Shown here: positions 47,401 to 60,360 of the stretch, piece by piece | Numbering within the stretch: position 1 is the stretch's first letter | Layout: each line of letters starts with the position of its first letter | Assembly: GCA_029721435.1 (NCBI GenBank) | Contig: CM056574.1 | Coordinates: 79,021,001 to 79,085,000 of the forward strand | Source: Gymnothorax reevesii | Lineage: Eukaryota > Chordata > Actinopteri > Anguilliformes > Muraenidae | Reading direction: 5' to 3' | DNA length: 64,000 nt | Position numbers and translations under genes: made by a program | The notes under the pieces: generated by a model | What the model was told of the DNA's origin: nothing | The model's database searches: none | The model's input: only the letters and a program-made list of their open reading frames with translations

Positions 47401-47654
47401 GTACCAGCAAAATTGTCAGCGAAACTTGACTGAGAGCAGTGGGAGAACCCGAGTTGGACTAGTGTCCCATCGAGGGGGTTTAGCAATACTCCTATTTGCT
47501 TCATGTCACAGAAACCAGGGTTAAACACAGGCCTGGTGGGCCTCCAGGCATGACCTCCACGCATGGTTAGAAATAGTCTTTATTCCGTCTGAGAAGCTGC
47601 TCATTTTGAAAACAAGAAGGGCACTTGGTAGAGCTCATACCTCCGCCATGCCCA
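44478..47654 (+). repeat. Unit 15 (3177 bp)
   Basis: Acidic frame at 46573-46977. The 5' part has the CGCTCACAC state of units 13-14, but the 3' part has GGTTTCACAGC and GGTTAAACAC like units 16-20, so it looks like a recombinant. ATTTATTTTTCTCCG near 47110 is private. Confidence 0.95.
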
Positions 47655-50600
47655 CATGTAAGTATTATTGGTTCTGGATCCAGGAGAGTATCATCCAGAC
47701 CAACAACAGGTGTGATTAGTTCTGCTTTTAGGGCAGATTCTATTCAGTGCTGAAATTTTATGAAAATCTGTTCATTACATAAGGACATACCGAATTGTTC
47801 CGAATATAAGACGATTCTGGATATGAGACTACTCCCCTTTCTCAAGTCATATTTTGGAAAAAATAGGGTTTTGATGACAAAATCTTGTTTTAGTCACTAA
47901 AGAATGATAATCATCGCAAAAATTTCTTTGAAAATACTGATAAAACAAACTGAGAGAAAAACCAATATAAAAGATTGCAGGCTGTTGTTTTGCGCCATCT
48001 ATTGTTGTGAACATGTATTGAGTATAGACTATAAAACGCACACACAGGATGACTGTTATTGTTGGAAGCCTGGTCCACGGAAAATACGACGACCCCATTT
48101 CTCCGCTGTGACGTGTCTTTAATGGAACGGCGGAGGCGTCAGAGATAAAACAGGGTCACTTGAGCAAAAGGAGAGAAAATAGTAAACATGCCCGATGGAC
48201 GAGAGATGTTAATTTACTGAGATTCCGCTGAGAAGTCACTGTTATCTCAAAGACGCAGAGTGCATCGTATGCCTGTTCCGTGGATATGTAAAAAGCACCG
48301 TTGCCATAAACATATCTCCCCAGCGGGCCACGGTACGAAGCAGATTCCCCGTCCGTCATGGAGACATATACAGGCGTACTTGCGATTAGGTAGTGATTGT
48401 TTTTAAATTTCATTTGATTTCATTTGAAACACTCTTTTTACTTGAACAAAAGATTGACTGCAATTCCGCACCATGCTTTCTGTTAACGTTCTGACAAAAT
48501 GTGCCAGCCCTCCATGCTGAGGGTCGGGCGTGTAAAGTCACCGAACAGGCCTTGTGGTGACGTGTCTTAAATGGAACACCCGAGGCGTCATAAATCAGAC
48601 CGGGTCACTTGAGCAGAAGAAAACAAAGGAGTAAACAAGCACGATGGATGAGAGGTTCGAATTCTCTTGGATTCTGCTGAGAAGTCGCAGTGACGTCAAA
48701 GAGCCAGAGTGCATCGAATGTTCAATTTGTTGCTATAACAACAGCACCGTTGCTATAAACAACTCTGCCCAGGGGGCCGACGGAAGAATGCTGATTCTCA
48801 GTCCGTGTCCAATGCTCATGGAAACATGTCCAGGTGTACGTGCGATTTGGCAGTGATTTTATTTTTATGAAATTAGATTTTAATTGACTCACTCTTTGTT
48901 TAAACAAAAAAATGACCGCTATTCAGTAGCATGCTTTCTGTTTACGTATTGACAAAATGTGCCTGCCCTCCACTTAGCCGTCGGGCTTGTCTTGTGACCA
49001 GACAAACTGTCCGCTGTGACGTGTCTTAAATGGATCAGCGGAGGTTTCAAATTCTCCGGCAGCTACAGGTCTCAAAAAAGTTGGGACACTTGTAAAAAGG
49101 GGCTTTAAAAGCATTGAATTTCTAAGAGAATCAGCTGAAAGAACATTTAGCAAGTAATTAAGTTAACTGTCATCTGCTGCGCAACACGATTACTTATAAA
49201 AGGGTTGTCATTGAGAGGCTGAGTTTCTCAGAAGTAAAGATGGCCAGAGGCTCTCCCACCTGTGAAGGCTTGCATAAAAAAAAATGTTGAATACTTTAAA
49301 AACACTGCTCCTCGACGTTAAATTGCAAAGGCATTGAAGGTCTCATCATCTTCAGTACATGACATCATCAAAAGATTCAGAGTAACTGGAAAAATCTCTG
49401 CGTGTAAGGGACTAGGCTGAGACCTTTACTGGATGCCCTTTATCTTCGGACCCTCAGATGCCACTGCATCACTCACTGGCATGATTCTTGGGATTCTGCA
49501 ATAATAGAGAAAGAAAAAACATCACTGATTATACCTAGAACTGCCACAAGGTCATTTTGACCTCCATTAGTCCCAGTGCAAAAAAATGTAAATGGACTAT
49601 ATAGCGGCTGACTATGGAGCTAGTCAGATTGGCAGCTCAAAGCACTTGACAGTAGCCTAATACCTCACGTATGCCCATTTATGCAACACATTCATACACT
49701 GACGGCTATGCAAGGCAGTCAACTGCAACTGCATTTTGTCACTTTTTGAATGGTGTGCAGGCGCATATATAAGCCAGTTGCTGTCATGACGTCAGAATCA
49801 ATTTGTTCTCCCATTTTGCAGGTAGAAATTGTGATTGTCACAGAGCTGTTCTTCTATTCATTTAGTTTATTTAGTAAGCTGGTTAGGATTCCAGAAAAAG
49901 AAATGGATCAGAGGAAACGGATGAATGTAATTCAGGCTTTGGCAAAGCTTCAGGACATGAGTTCTTGTGAGTCAGATGGAGAAGAAATATCAGGGCACAG
50001 TGATGCTTCTAAGTCTAGTGAATCCGACTCCGATTTTGAAACTGAATGCGATCGTGAGCCACACGGTAAAGGTATCACAGCTGCTGGGCAAACTAAGCCT
50101 TTGATGCCAGGAAGGTCACCAAAACTGGATATTTATTCACGTCATAATGCTTAGGTTTCACAGCATAATTTCAAGTCCAAATACTTTGAAACATTTAAAA
50201 TTAGCCACAATAGCCAACAAATTGAAGCTTTAAAGCTCTGACCTCTATACTATTTAATCAATGAAGAATCTTAGCAAAACACCATTTATTGTCCTCCGAA
50301 TTCTGAAAGTACTTTGAAATGCTTTCACTGAGGCAACACGTCACAGCTTAGAAGTATTACAAAGAGTGGTGCATTTTTGTCAATAAAGAGGATGCAGTCA
50401 TATTTCCACGTCATCCATGCCATGATGAAGGGAGACGCAGTAGCGCTGTGGAGAGCATGGGCTTGACTTGGGATGGAAAAATTCTGTGTTCAAGTCCTTG
50501 CCTTAGCCTGTGCAAAGTGTTCTCAGGCAAAACTCTTCACTTCCACACTGCCTCACTCTACCCAGGTGTACAAATGGGTACCAGCAAAATTGTCAGCGAA

Positions 50601-50831
50601 ACTTGACTGAGAGCAGTGGGAGAACCCGAGTTGGACTAGTGTCCCATCGAGGGGGTTTAGCAATACTCCTATTTGCTTCATGTCACAGAAACCAGGGTTA
50701 AACACAGGCCTGGTGGGCCTCCAGGCATGACCTCCACGCATGGTTAGAAATAGTCTTTATTCCGTCTGAGAAGCTGCTCATTTTGAAAACAAGAAGGGCA
50801 CTTGGTAGAGCTCATACCTCCGCCATGCCCA
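47655..50831 (+). repeat. Unit 16 (3177 bp), several private changes
   Basis: GCGTCAGAGA and GCGTACTTGC are shared with unit 17. Private changes include a broken TATA-like run in A1 (GGATATGTAAAAAG near 48284), TTATCTCAAAG, TTGAAACACTC, AAGCACGATGG, GACAAACTGTCC and GGCTATGCAAGG. In the acidic frame (49750-50154) the donor-like GTAAGT becomes GTAATT. Confidence 0.95.
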
Positions 50832-53800
50832 CATGTAAGTATTATTGGTTCTGGATCCAGGAGAGTATCATCCAGACCAACAACAGGTGTGATTAGTTCT
50901 GCTTTTAGGGCAGATTCTATTCAGTGCTGAAATTTTATGAAAATCTGTTCATTACATGAGGACATACCGAATTGTTCCGAATATAAGACGATTCTGGATA
51001 TGAGACTACTCCCCTTTCTCAAGTCATATTTTGGAAAAAATAGGGTTTTGATGACAAAATCTTGTTTTAGTCACTAAAGAATGATAATCATCGCAAAAAT
51101 TTCTTTGAAAATACTGATAAAACAAACTGAGAGAAAAACCAATATAAAAGATTGCAGGCTGTTGTTTTGCGCCATCTATTGTTGTGAACATGTATTGAGT
51201 ATAGACTATAAAACGCACACACAGGATGACTGTTATTGTTGGAAGCCTGGTCCACGGAAAATACGACGACCCCATTTCTCCGCTGTGACGTGTCTTTAAT
51301 GGAACGGCGGAGGCGTCAGAGAAAAAACAGGGTCACTTGAGCAAAAGGAGAGAAAATAGTAAACATGCCCGATGGACGAGAGATGTTAATTTACTGAGAT
51401 TCCGCTGAGAAGTCACTGTTATGTCAAAGACGCAGAGTGCATCGTATGCCTGTTCCGTGGATATATAAAAAGCACCGTTGCCATAAACATATCTCCCCAG
51501 CGGGCCACGGTACGAAGCAGATTCCCCGTCCGTCATGGAGACATATACAGGCGTACTTGCGATTAGGTAGTGATTGTTTTTAAATTTCATTTGATTTCAT
51601 TTGACACACTCTTTTTACTTGAACAAAAGATTGACTGCAATTCCGCACCATGCTTTCTGTTAACGTTCTGACAAAATGTGCCAGCCCTCCATGCTGAGGG
51701 TCGGGCGTGTAAAGTCACCGAACAGGCCTTGTGGTGACGTGTCTTAAATGGAACACCTGAGGCGTCATAAATCAGACCGGGTCACTTGAGCAGAAGAAAA
51801 CAAAGGAGTAAACAAGCCCGATGGATGAGAGGTTCGAATTCTCTTGGATTCTGCTGAGAAGTCGCAGTGACGTCAAAGAGCCAGAGTGCATCGAATGTTC
51901 AATTTGTTGCTATAACAACAGCACCGTTGCTATAAACAACTCTGCCCAGGGGGCCGACGGAAGAATGCTGATTCTCAGTCCGTGTCCAATGCTCATGGAA
52001 ACATGTCCAGGTGTACGTGCGATTTGGCAGTGATTTTATTTTTATGAAATTAGATTTTAATTGACTCACTCTTTGTTTAAACAAAAAAATGACCGCTATT
52101 CAGTAGCATGCTTTCTGTTTACGTATTGACAAAATGTGCCTGCCCTCCACTTAGCCGTCGGGCTTGTCTTGTGACCAGACAGACTGTCCGCTGTGACGTG
52201 TCTTAAATGGATCAGCGGAGGTTTCAAATTCTCCGGCAGCTACAGGTCTCAAAAAAGTTGGGACACTTGTAAAAAGGGGCTTTAAAAGCATTGAATTTCT
52301 AAGAGAATCAGCTGAAAGAACATTTAGCAAGTAATTAAGTTAACTGTCATCTGCTGCGCAACACGATTACTTATAAAAGGGTTGTCATTGAGAGGCTGAG
52401 TTTCTCAGAAGTAAAGATGGCCAGAGGCTCTCCCACCTGTGAAGGCTTGCATAAAAAAAAATGTTGAATACTTTAAAAACACTGCTCCTCGACGTTAAAT
52501 TGCAAAGGCATTGAAGGTCTCATCATCTTCAGTACATGACATCATCAAAAGATTCAGAGTAACTGGAAAAATCTCTGCGTGTAAGGGACTAGGCTGAGAC
52601 CTTTACTGGATGCCCTTTATCTTCGGACCCTCAGATGCCACTGCATCACTCACTGGCATGATTCTTGGGATTCTGCAATAATAGAGAAAGAAAAAACATC
52701 ACTGATTATACCTAGAACTGCCACAAGGTCATTTTGACCTCCATTAGTCCCAGTGCAAAAAAATGTAAATGGACTATATAGCGGCTGACTATGGAGCTAG
52801 TCAGATTGGCAGCTCAAAGCACTTGACAGTAGCCTAATACCTCACGTATGCCCATTTATGCAACACATTCATACACTGACGGCTACGCAAGGCAGTCAAC
52901 TGCAACTGCATTTTGTCACTTTTTGAATGGTGTGCAGGCGCATATATAAGCCAGTTGCTGTCATGACGTCAGAATCAATTTGTTCTCCCATTTTGCAGGT
53001 AGAAATTGTGATTGTCACAGAGCTGTTCTTCTATTCATTTAGTTTATTTAGTAAGCTGGTTAGGATTCCAGAAAAAGAAATGGATCAGAGGAAACGGATG
53101 AATGTAAGTCAGGCTTTGGCAAAGCTTCAGGACATGAGTTCTTGTGAGTCAGATGGAGAAGAAATATCAGGGCACAGTGATGCTTCTAAGTCTAGTGAAT
53201 CCGACTCCGATTTTGAAACTGAATGCGATCGTGAGCCACACGGTAAAGGTATCACAGCTGCTGGGCAAACTAAGCCTTTGATGCCAGGAAGGTCACCAAA
53301 ACTGGATATTTATTCACGTCATAATGCTTAGGTTTCACAGCATAATTTCAAGTCCAAATACTTTGAAACATTTAAAATTAGCCACAATAGCCAACAAATT
53401 GAAGCTTTAAAGCTCTGACCTCTATACTATTTAATCAATGAAGAATCTTAGCAAAACACCATTTATTGTCCTCCGAATTCTGAAAGTACTTTGAAATGCT
53501 TTCACTGAGGCAACACGTCACAGCTTAGAAGTATTACAAAGAGTGGTGCATTTTTGTCAATAAAGAGGATGCAGTCATATTTCCACGTCATCCATGCCAT
53601 GATGAAGGGAGACGCAGTAGCGCTGTGGAGAGCATGGGCTTGACTTGGGATGGAAAAATTCTGTGTTCAAGTCCTTGCCTTAGCCTGTGCAAAGTGTTCT
53701 CAGGCAAAACTCTTCACTTCCACACTGCCTCACTCTACCCAGGTGTACAAATGGGTACCAGCAAAATTGTCAGCGAAACTTGACTGAGAGCAGTGGGAGA

Positions 53801-54008
53801 ACCCGAGTTGGACTAGTGTCCCATCGAGGGGGTTTAGCAATACTCCTATTTGCTTCATGTCACAGAAACCAGGGTTAAACACAGGCCTGGTGGGCCTCCA
53901 GGCATGACCTCCACGCATGGTTAGAAATAGTCTTTATTTCGTCTGAGAAGCTGCTCATTTTGAAAACAAGAAGGGCAGTTGGTAGAGCTCATACCTCCGC
54001 CATGCCCA
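50832..54008 (+). repeat. Unit 17 (3177 bp)
   Basis: Acidic frame at 52927-53331. Private changes are ATTACATGAGG, GAGAAAAAACAGG, CACCTGAGG, TTTATTTCGTC and GGGCAGTTGG. It shares the GCGTCAGAGA and GCGTACTTGC states of unit 16. Confidence 0.95.
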
Positions 54009-57000
54009 CATGTAAGTATTATTGGTTCTGGATCCAGGAGAGTATCATCCAGACCAACAACAGGTGTGATTAGTTCTGCTTTTAGGGCAGATTCTATTCA
54101 GTGCTGAAATTTTATGAAAATCTGTTCATTACATAAGGACATACCGAATTGTTCCGAATATAAGACGATTCTGGATATGAGACTACTCCCCTTTCTCAAG
54201 TCCTATTTTGGAAAAAATAGGGTTTTGATGACAAAATCTTGTTTTAGTCACTAAAGAATGATAATCATCGCAAAAATTTCTTTGAAAATACTGATAAAAC
54301 AAACTGAGAGAAAAACCAATATAAAGATTGCAGGCTGTTGTTTTACGCCATCTATTGTTGTGAACATGTATTGAGTATAGACTATAAAACGCACACACAG
54401 GATGACTGTTATTGTTGGAAGCCTGGTCCACGGAAAATACGACGACCCCATTTCTCCGCTGTGACGTGTCTTTAATGGAACGGCGGAGGCGTCAAAGATA
54501 AAACAGGGTCACTTGAGCAAAAGGAGAGAAAATAGTAAACATGCCCGATGGACGAGAGATGTTAATTTACTGAGATTCCGCTGAGAAGTCACTGTTATGT
54601 CAAAGACGCAGAGTGCATCGTATGCCTGTTCCGTGGATATATAAAAAGCACCGTTGCCATAAACATATCTCCCCAGCGGGAGACGGTACGAAGCAGATTC
54701 CCCGTCCGTCATGGAGACATATACAGGCGTACGTGCGATTAGGTAGTGATTGTTTTTAAATTTCATTTGATTTCATTTGACACACTCTTTTTACTTGAAC
54801 AAAAGATTGACTGCAATTCCGCACCATGCTTTCTGTTAACGTTCTGACAAAATGTGCCAGCCCTCCATGCTGAGGGTCGGGCGTGTAAAGTCACCGAACA
54901 GGCCTTGTGGTGACGTGTCTTAAATGGAACACCCGAGGCGTCATAAATCAGACCGGGTCACTTGAGCAGAAGAAAACAAAGGAGTAAACAAGCCCGATGG
55001 ATGAGAGGTTCGAATTCTCTTGGATTCTGCTGAGAAGTCGCAGTGACGTCAAAGAGCCAGAGTGCATCGAATGTTCAATTTGTTGCTATAACAACAGCAC
55101 CGTTGCTATAAACAACTCTGCCCAGGGGGCCGACGGAAGAATGCTGATTCTCAGTGCGTGTCCAATGCTCATGGAAACATGTCCAGGTGTACGTGCGATT
55201 TGGCAGTGATTTTATTTTTATGAAATTAGATTTTAATTGACTCACTCTTTGTTTAAACAAAAAAATGACCGCTATTCAGTAGCATGCTTTCTGTTTACGT
55301 ATTGACAAAATGTGCCTGCCCTCCACTTAGCCGTCGGGCTTGTCTTGTGACCAGACAGACTGTCCGCTGTGACGTGTCTTAAATGGATCAGCGGAGGTTT
55401 CAAATTCTCCGGCAGCTACAGGTCTCAAAAAAGTTGGGACACTTGTAAAAAGGGGCTTTAAAAGCATTGAATTTCTAAGAGAATCAGCTGAAAGAACATT
55501 TAGCAAGTAATTAAGTTAACTGTCATCTGCTGCGCAACACGATTACTTATAAAAGGGTTGTCATTGAGAGGCTGAGTTTCTCAGAAGTAAAGATGGCCAG
55601 AGGCTCTCCCACCTGTGAAGGCTTGCATAAAAAAAATGTTGAATACTTTAAAAACACTGCTCCTCGACGTTAAATTGCAAAGGCATTGAAGGTCTCATCA
55701 TCTTCAGTACATGACATCATCAAAAGATTCAGAGTAACTGGAAAAATCTCTGCGTGTAAGGGACTAGGCTGAGACCTTTACTGGATGCCCTTTATCTTCG
55801 GACCCTCAGATGCCACTGCATCACTCACTGGCATGATTCTTGGGATTCTGCAATAATAGAGAAAGAAAAAACATCACTGATTATACCTAGAACTGCCACA
55901 AGGTCATTTTGACCTCCATTAGTCCCAGTGCAAAAAAATGTAAATGGACTATATAGCGGCTGACTATGGAGCTAGTCAGATTGGCAGCTCAAAGCACTTG
56001 ACAGTAGCCTAATACCTCACGTATGCCCATTTATGCAACACATTCATACACTGACGGCTACGCAAGGCAGTCAACTGCAACTGCATTTTGTCACTTTTTG
56101 AATGGTGTGCAGGCGCATATATAAGCCAGTTGCTGTCATGACGTCAGAATCAATTTGTTCTCCCATTTTGCAGGTAGAAATTGTGATTGTCACAGAGCTG
56201 TTCTTCTATTCATTTAGTTTATTTAGTAAGCTGGTTAGGTTTCCAGAAAAAGAAATGGATCAGAGGAAACGGATGAATGTAAGTCAGGCTTTGGCAAAGC
56301 TTCAGGACATGAGTTCTTGTGAGTCAGATGGAGAAGAAATATCAGGGCACAGTGATGCTTCTAAGTCTAGTGAATCCGACTCCGATTTTGAAACTGAATG
56401 CGATCGTGAGCCACACGGTAAAGGTATCACAGCTGCTGGGCAAACTAAGCCTTTGATGCCAGGAAGGTCACCAAAACTGGATATTTATTCACGTCATAAT
56501 GCTTAGGTTTCACAGCATAATTTCAAGTCCAAATACTTTGAAACATTTAAAATTAGCCACAATAGCCAACAAATTGAAGCTTTAAAGCTCTGACCTCTAT
56601 ACTATTTAATCAATGAAGAATCTTAGCAAAACACCATTTATTGTCCTCCGAATTCTGAAAGTACTTTGAAATGCTTTCACTGAGGCAACACGTCACAGCT
56701 TAGAAGTATTACAAAGAGTGGTGCATTTTTGTCAATAAAGAGGATGCAGTCATATTTCCACGTCATCCATGCCATGATGAAGGGAGACGCAGTAGCGCTG
56801 TGGAGAGCATGGGCTTGACTTGGGATGGAAAAATTCTGTGTTCAAGTCCTTGCCTTAGCCTGTGCAAAGTGTTCTCAGGCAAAACTCTTCACTTCCACAC
56901 TGCCTCACTCTACCCAGGTGTACAAATGGGTACCAGCAAAATTGTCAGCGAAACTTGACTGAGAGCAGTGGGAGAACCCGAGTTGGACTAGTGTCCCATC

Positions 57001-57183
57001 GAGGGGGTTTAGCAATACTCCTATTTGCTTCATGTCACAGAAACCAGGGTTAAACACAGGCCTGGTGGGCCTCCAGGCATGACCTCCACGCATGGTTAGA
57101 AATAGTCTTTATTCCGTCTGAGAAGCTGCTCATTTTGAAAACAAGAAGGGCACTTGGTAGAGCTCATACCTCCGCCATGCCCA
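54009..57183 (+). repeat. Unit 18 (3175 bp)
   Basis: Two separate 1-bp losses: one A in CAATATAAAGATTG near 54323 and one in the Tc1-like A tract (8 As near 55630). CGGGAGACGG in A1 is private and CAGTGCGTGTCC in A2 is shared with unit 20. Acidic frame at 56102-56506, with Ile to Phe. Confidence 0.95.
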
Positions 57184-60100
57184 CATGTAAGTATTATTGG
57201 TTCTGGATCCAGGAGAGTATCATCCAGACCAACAACAGGTGTGATTAGTTCTGCTTTTAGGGCAGATTCTATTCAGTGCTGAAATTTTATGAAAATCTGT
57301 TCATTACATAAGGACATACCGAATTGTTCCGAATATAAGACGATTCTGGATATGAGACTACTCCCCTTTCTCAAGTCATATTTTGGAAAAAATAGGGTTT
57401 TGATGACAAAATCTTGTTTTAGTCACTAAAGAATGATAATCATCGCAAAAATTTCTTTGAAAATACTGATAAAACAAACTGAGAGAAAAACCAATATAAA
57501 AGATTGCAGGCTGTTGTTTTGCGCCATCTATTGTTGTGAACATGTATTGAGTATAGACTATAAAACGCTCACACAGGATGACTGTGATTGTTGGAAGCCT
57601 GGTCCACGGAAAATACGACGACCCCATTTCTCCGCTGTGACGTGTCTTTAATGGAACGGCGGAGGCGTCAAAGATAAAACAGGGTCACTTGAGCAAAAGG
57701 AGAGACAATAGTAAACATGCCCGATGGACGAGAGATGTTAATTTACTGAGATTCCGCTGAGAAGTCACTGTTATGTCAAAGACGCAGAGTGCATCGTATG
57801 CCTGTTCCGTGGATATATAAAAAGCACCGTTGCCATAAACATATCTCCCCAGCGGGCCACGGTACGAAGCAGATTCCCCGTCCGTCATGGAGACATATAC
57901 AGGCGTACGTGCGATTAGGTAGTGATTGTTTTTAAATTTCATTTGATTTCATTTGACACACTCTTTTTACTTGAACAAAAGATTGACTGCAATTCCGCAC
58001 CATGCTTTCTGTTAACGTTCTGACAAAATGTGCCAGCCCTCCATGCTGAGGGTCGGGCGTGTAAAGTCACCGAACAGGCCTTGTGGTGACGTGTCTTAAA
58101 TGGAACACCCGAGGCGTCATAAATCAGACCGGGTCACTTGAGCAGAAGAAAACAAAGGAGTAAACAAGCCCGATGGATGAGAGGTTCGAATTCTCTTGGA
58201 TTCTGCTGAGAAGTCGCAGTGACGTCAAAGAGCCAGAGTGCATCGAATGTTCAATTTGTTGCTATAACAACAGCACCGTTGCTATAAACAACTCTGCCCA
58301 GGGGGCCGACGGAAGAATGCTGATTCTCAGTCCGTGTACAATGCTCATGGAAACATGTCCAGGTGTACGTGCGATTTGGCAGTGATTTTATTTTTATGAA
58401 ATTAGATTTTAATTGACTCACTCTTTGTTTAAACAAAAAAATGACCGCTATTCAGTAGCATGCTTTCTGTTTACGTATTGACAAAATGTGCCTGCCCTCC
58501 ACTTAGCCGTCGGGCTTGTCTTGTGACCAGACAGACTGTCCGCTGTGACGTGTCTTAAATGGATCAGCGGAGGTTTCAAATTCTCCGGCAGCTACAGGTC
58601 TCAAAAAAGTTGGGACACTTGTAAAAAGGGGCTTTAAAAGCATTGAATTTCTAAGAGAATCAGCTGAAAGAACATTTAGCAAGTAATTAAGTTAACTGTC
58701 ATCTGCTGCGCAACACGATTACTTATAAAAGGGTTGTCATTGAGAGGCTGAGTTTCTCAGAAGTAAAGATGGCCAGAGGCTCTCCCACCTGTGAAGGCTT
58801 GCATAAAAAAAAATGTTGAATACTTTAAAAACACTGCTCCTCGACGTTAAATTGCAAAGGCATTGAAGGTCTCATCATCTTCAGTACATGACATCATCAA
58901 AAGATTCAGAGTAACTGGAAAAATCTCTGCGTGTAAGGGACTAGGCTGAGACCTCTACTGGATGCCCTTTATCTTCAGATCCTCAGATGCCACTGCATCA
59001 CTCACTGGCATGATTCTTGGGATTCTGCAATAATAGAGAAAGAAAAAACATCACTGATTATACCTAGAACTGCCACAAGGTCATTTTGACCTCCATTAGT
59101 CCCAGTGCAAAAAAATGTAAATGGACTATATAGCGGCTGACTATGGAGCTAGTCAGATTGGCAGCTCAAAGCACTTGACAGTAGCCTAATACCTCACGTA
59201 TGCCCATTTATGCAACACATTCATACACTGACGGCTACGCAAGGCAGTCAACTGCAACTGCATTTTGTCACTTTTTGAATGGTGTGCAGGCGCATATATA
59301 AGCCAGTTGCTGTCATGACGTCAGAATCAATTTGTTCTCCCATTTTGCAGGTAGAAATTGTGATTGTCACAGAGCTGTTCTTCTATTCATTTAGTTTATT
59401 TAGTAAGCTGGTTAGGATTCCAGAAAAAGAAATGGATCAGAGGAAACGGATGAATGTAAGTCAGGCTTTGGCAAAGCTTCAGGACATGAGTTCTTGTGAG
59501 TCAGATGGAGAAGAAATATCAGGGCACAGTGATGCTTCTAAGTCTAGTGAATCCGACTCCGATTTTGAAACTGAATGCGATCGTGAGCCACACGGTAAAG
59601 GTATCACAGCTGCTGGGCAAACTAAGCCTTTGATGCCAGGAAGGTCACCAAAACTGAATATTTATTCACGTCATAATGCTTAGGTTTCACAGCATAATTT
59701 CAAGTCCAAATACTTTGAAACATTTAAAATTAGCCACAATAGCCAACAAATTGAAGCTTTAAAGCTCTGACCTCTATACTATTTAATCAATGAAGAATCT
59801 TAGCAAAACACCATTTATTGTCCTCCGAATTCTGAAAGTACTTTGAAATGCTTTCACTGAGGCAACACGTCACAGCTTAGAAGTATTACAAAGAGTGGTG
59901 CATTTTTGTCAATAAAGAGGATGCAGTCATATTTCCACGTCATCCATGCCATGATGAAGGGAGACGCAGTAGCGCTGTGGAGAGCATGGGCTTGACTTGG
60001 GATGGAAAAATTCTGTGTTCAAGTCCTTGCCTTAGCCTGTGCAAAGTGTTCTCAGGCAAAACTCTTCACTTCCACACTGCCTCACTCTACCCAGGTGTAT

Positions 60101-60360
60101 AAATGGGTACCAGCAAAATTGTCAGCGAAACTTGACTGAGAGCAGTGGGAGAACCCGAGTTGGACTAGTGTCCCATCGAGGGGGTTTAGCAATACTCCTA
60201 TTTGCTTCATGTCACAGAAACCAGGGTTAAACACAGGCCTGGTGGGCCTCCAGGCATGACCTCCACGCATGGTTAGAAATAGTCTTTATTCCGTCTGAGA
60301 AGCTGCTCATTTTGAAAACAAGAAGGGCACTTGGTAGAGCTCATACCTCCGCCATGCCCA
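57184..60360 (+). repeat. Unit 19 (3177 bp)
   Basis: Acidic frame at 59279-59683 with Asp to Asn near the end. ACCTCTACTGG near 58951 is shared with unit 20. Private changes include GACTGTGATTG, GAGACAATAG, GTGTACAATG, CTTCAGATCCTC and GGTGTATAAATG. Confidence 0.95.

Noticed and set aside
19064..57183. Regular six-unit higher-order repeat (units 7-12 and 13-18)
   Set aside because: Only some states recur with a six-unit offset; others (CGCTCACAC, GACCTACATT, GGTTTAACAC) do not. I keep only the shared-haplotype observation.
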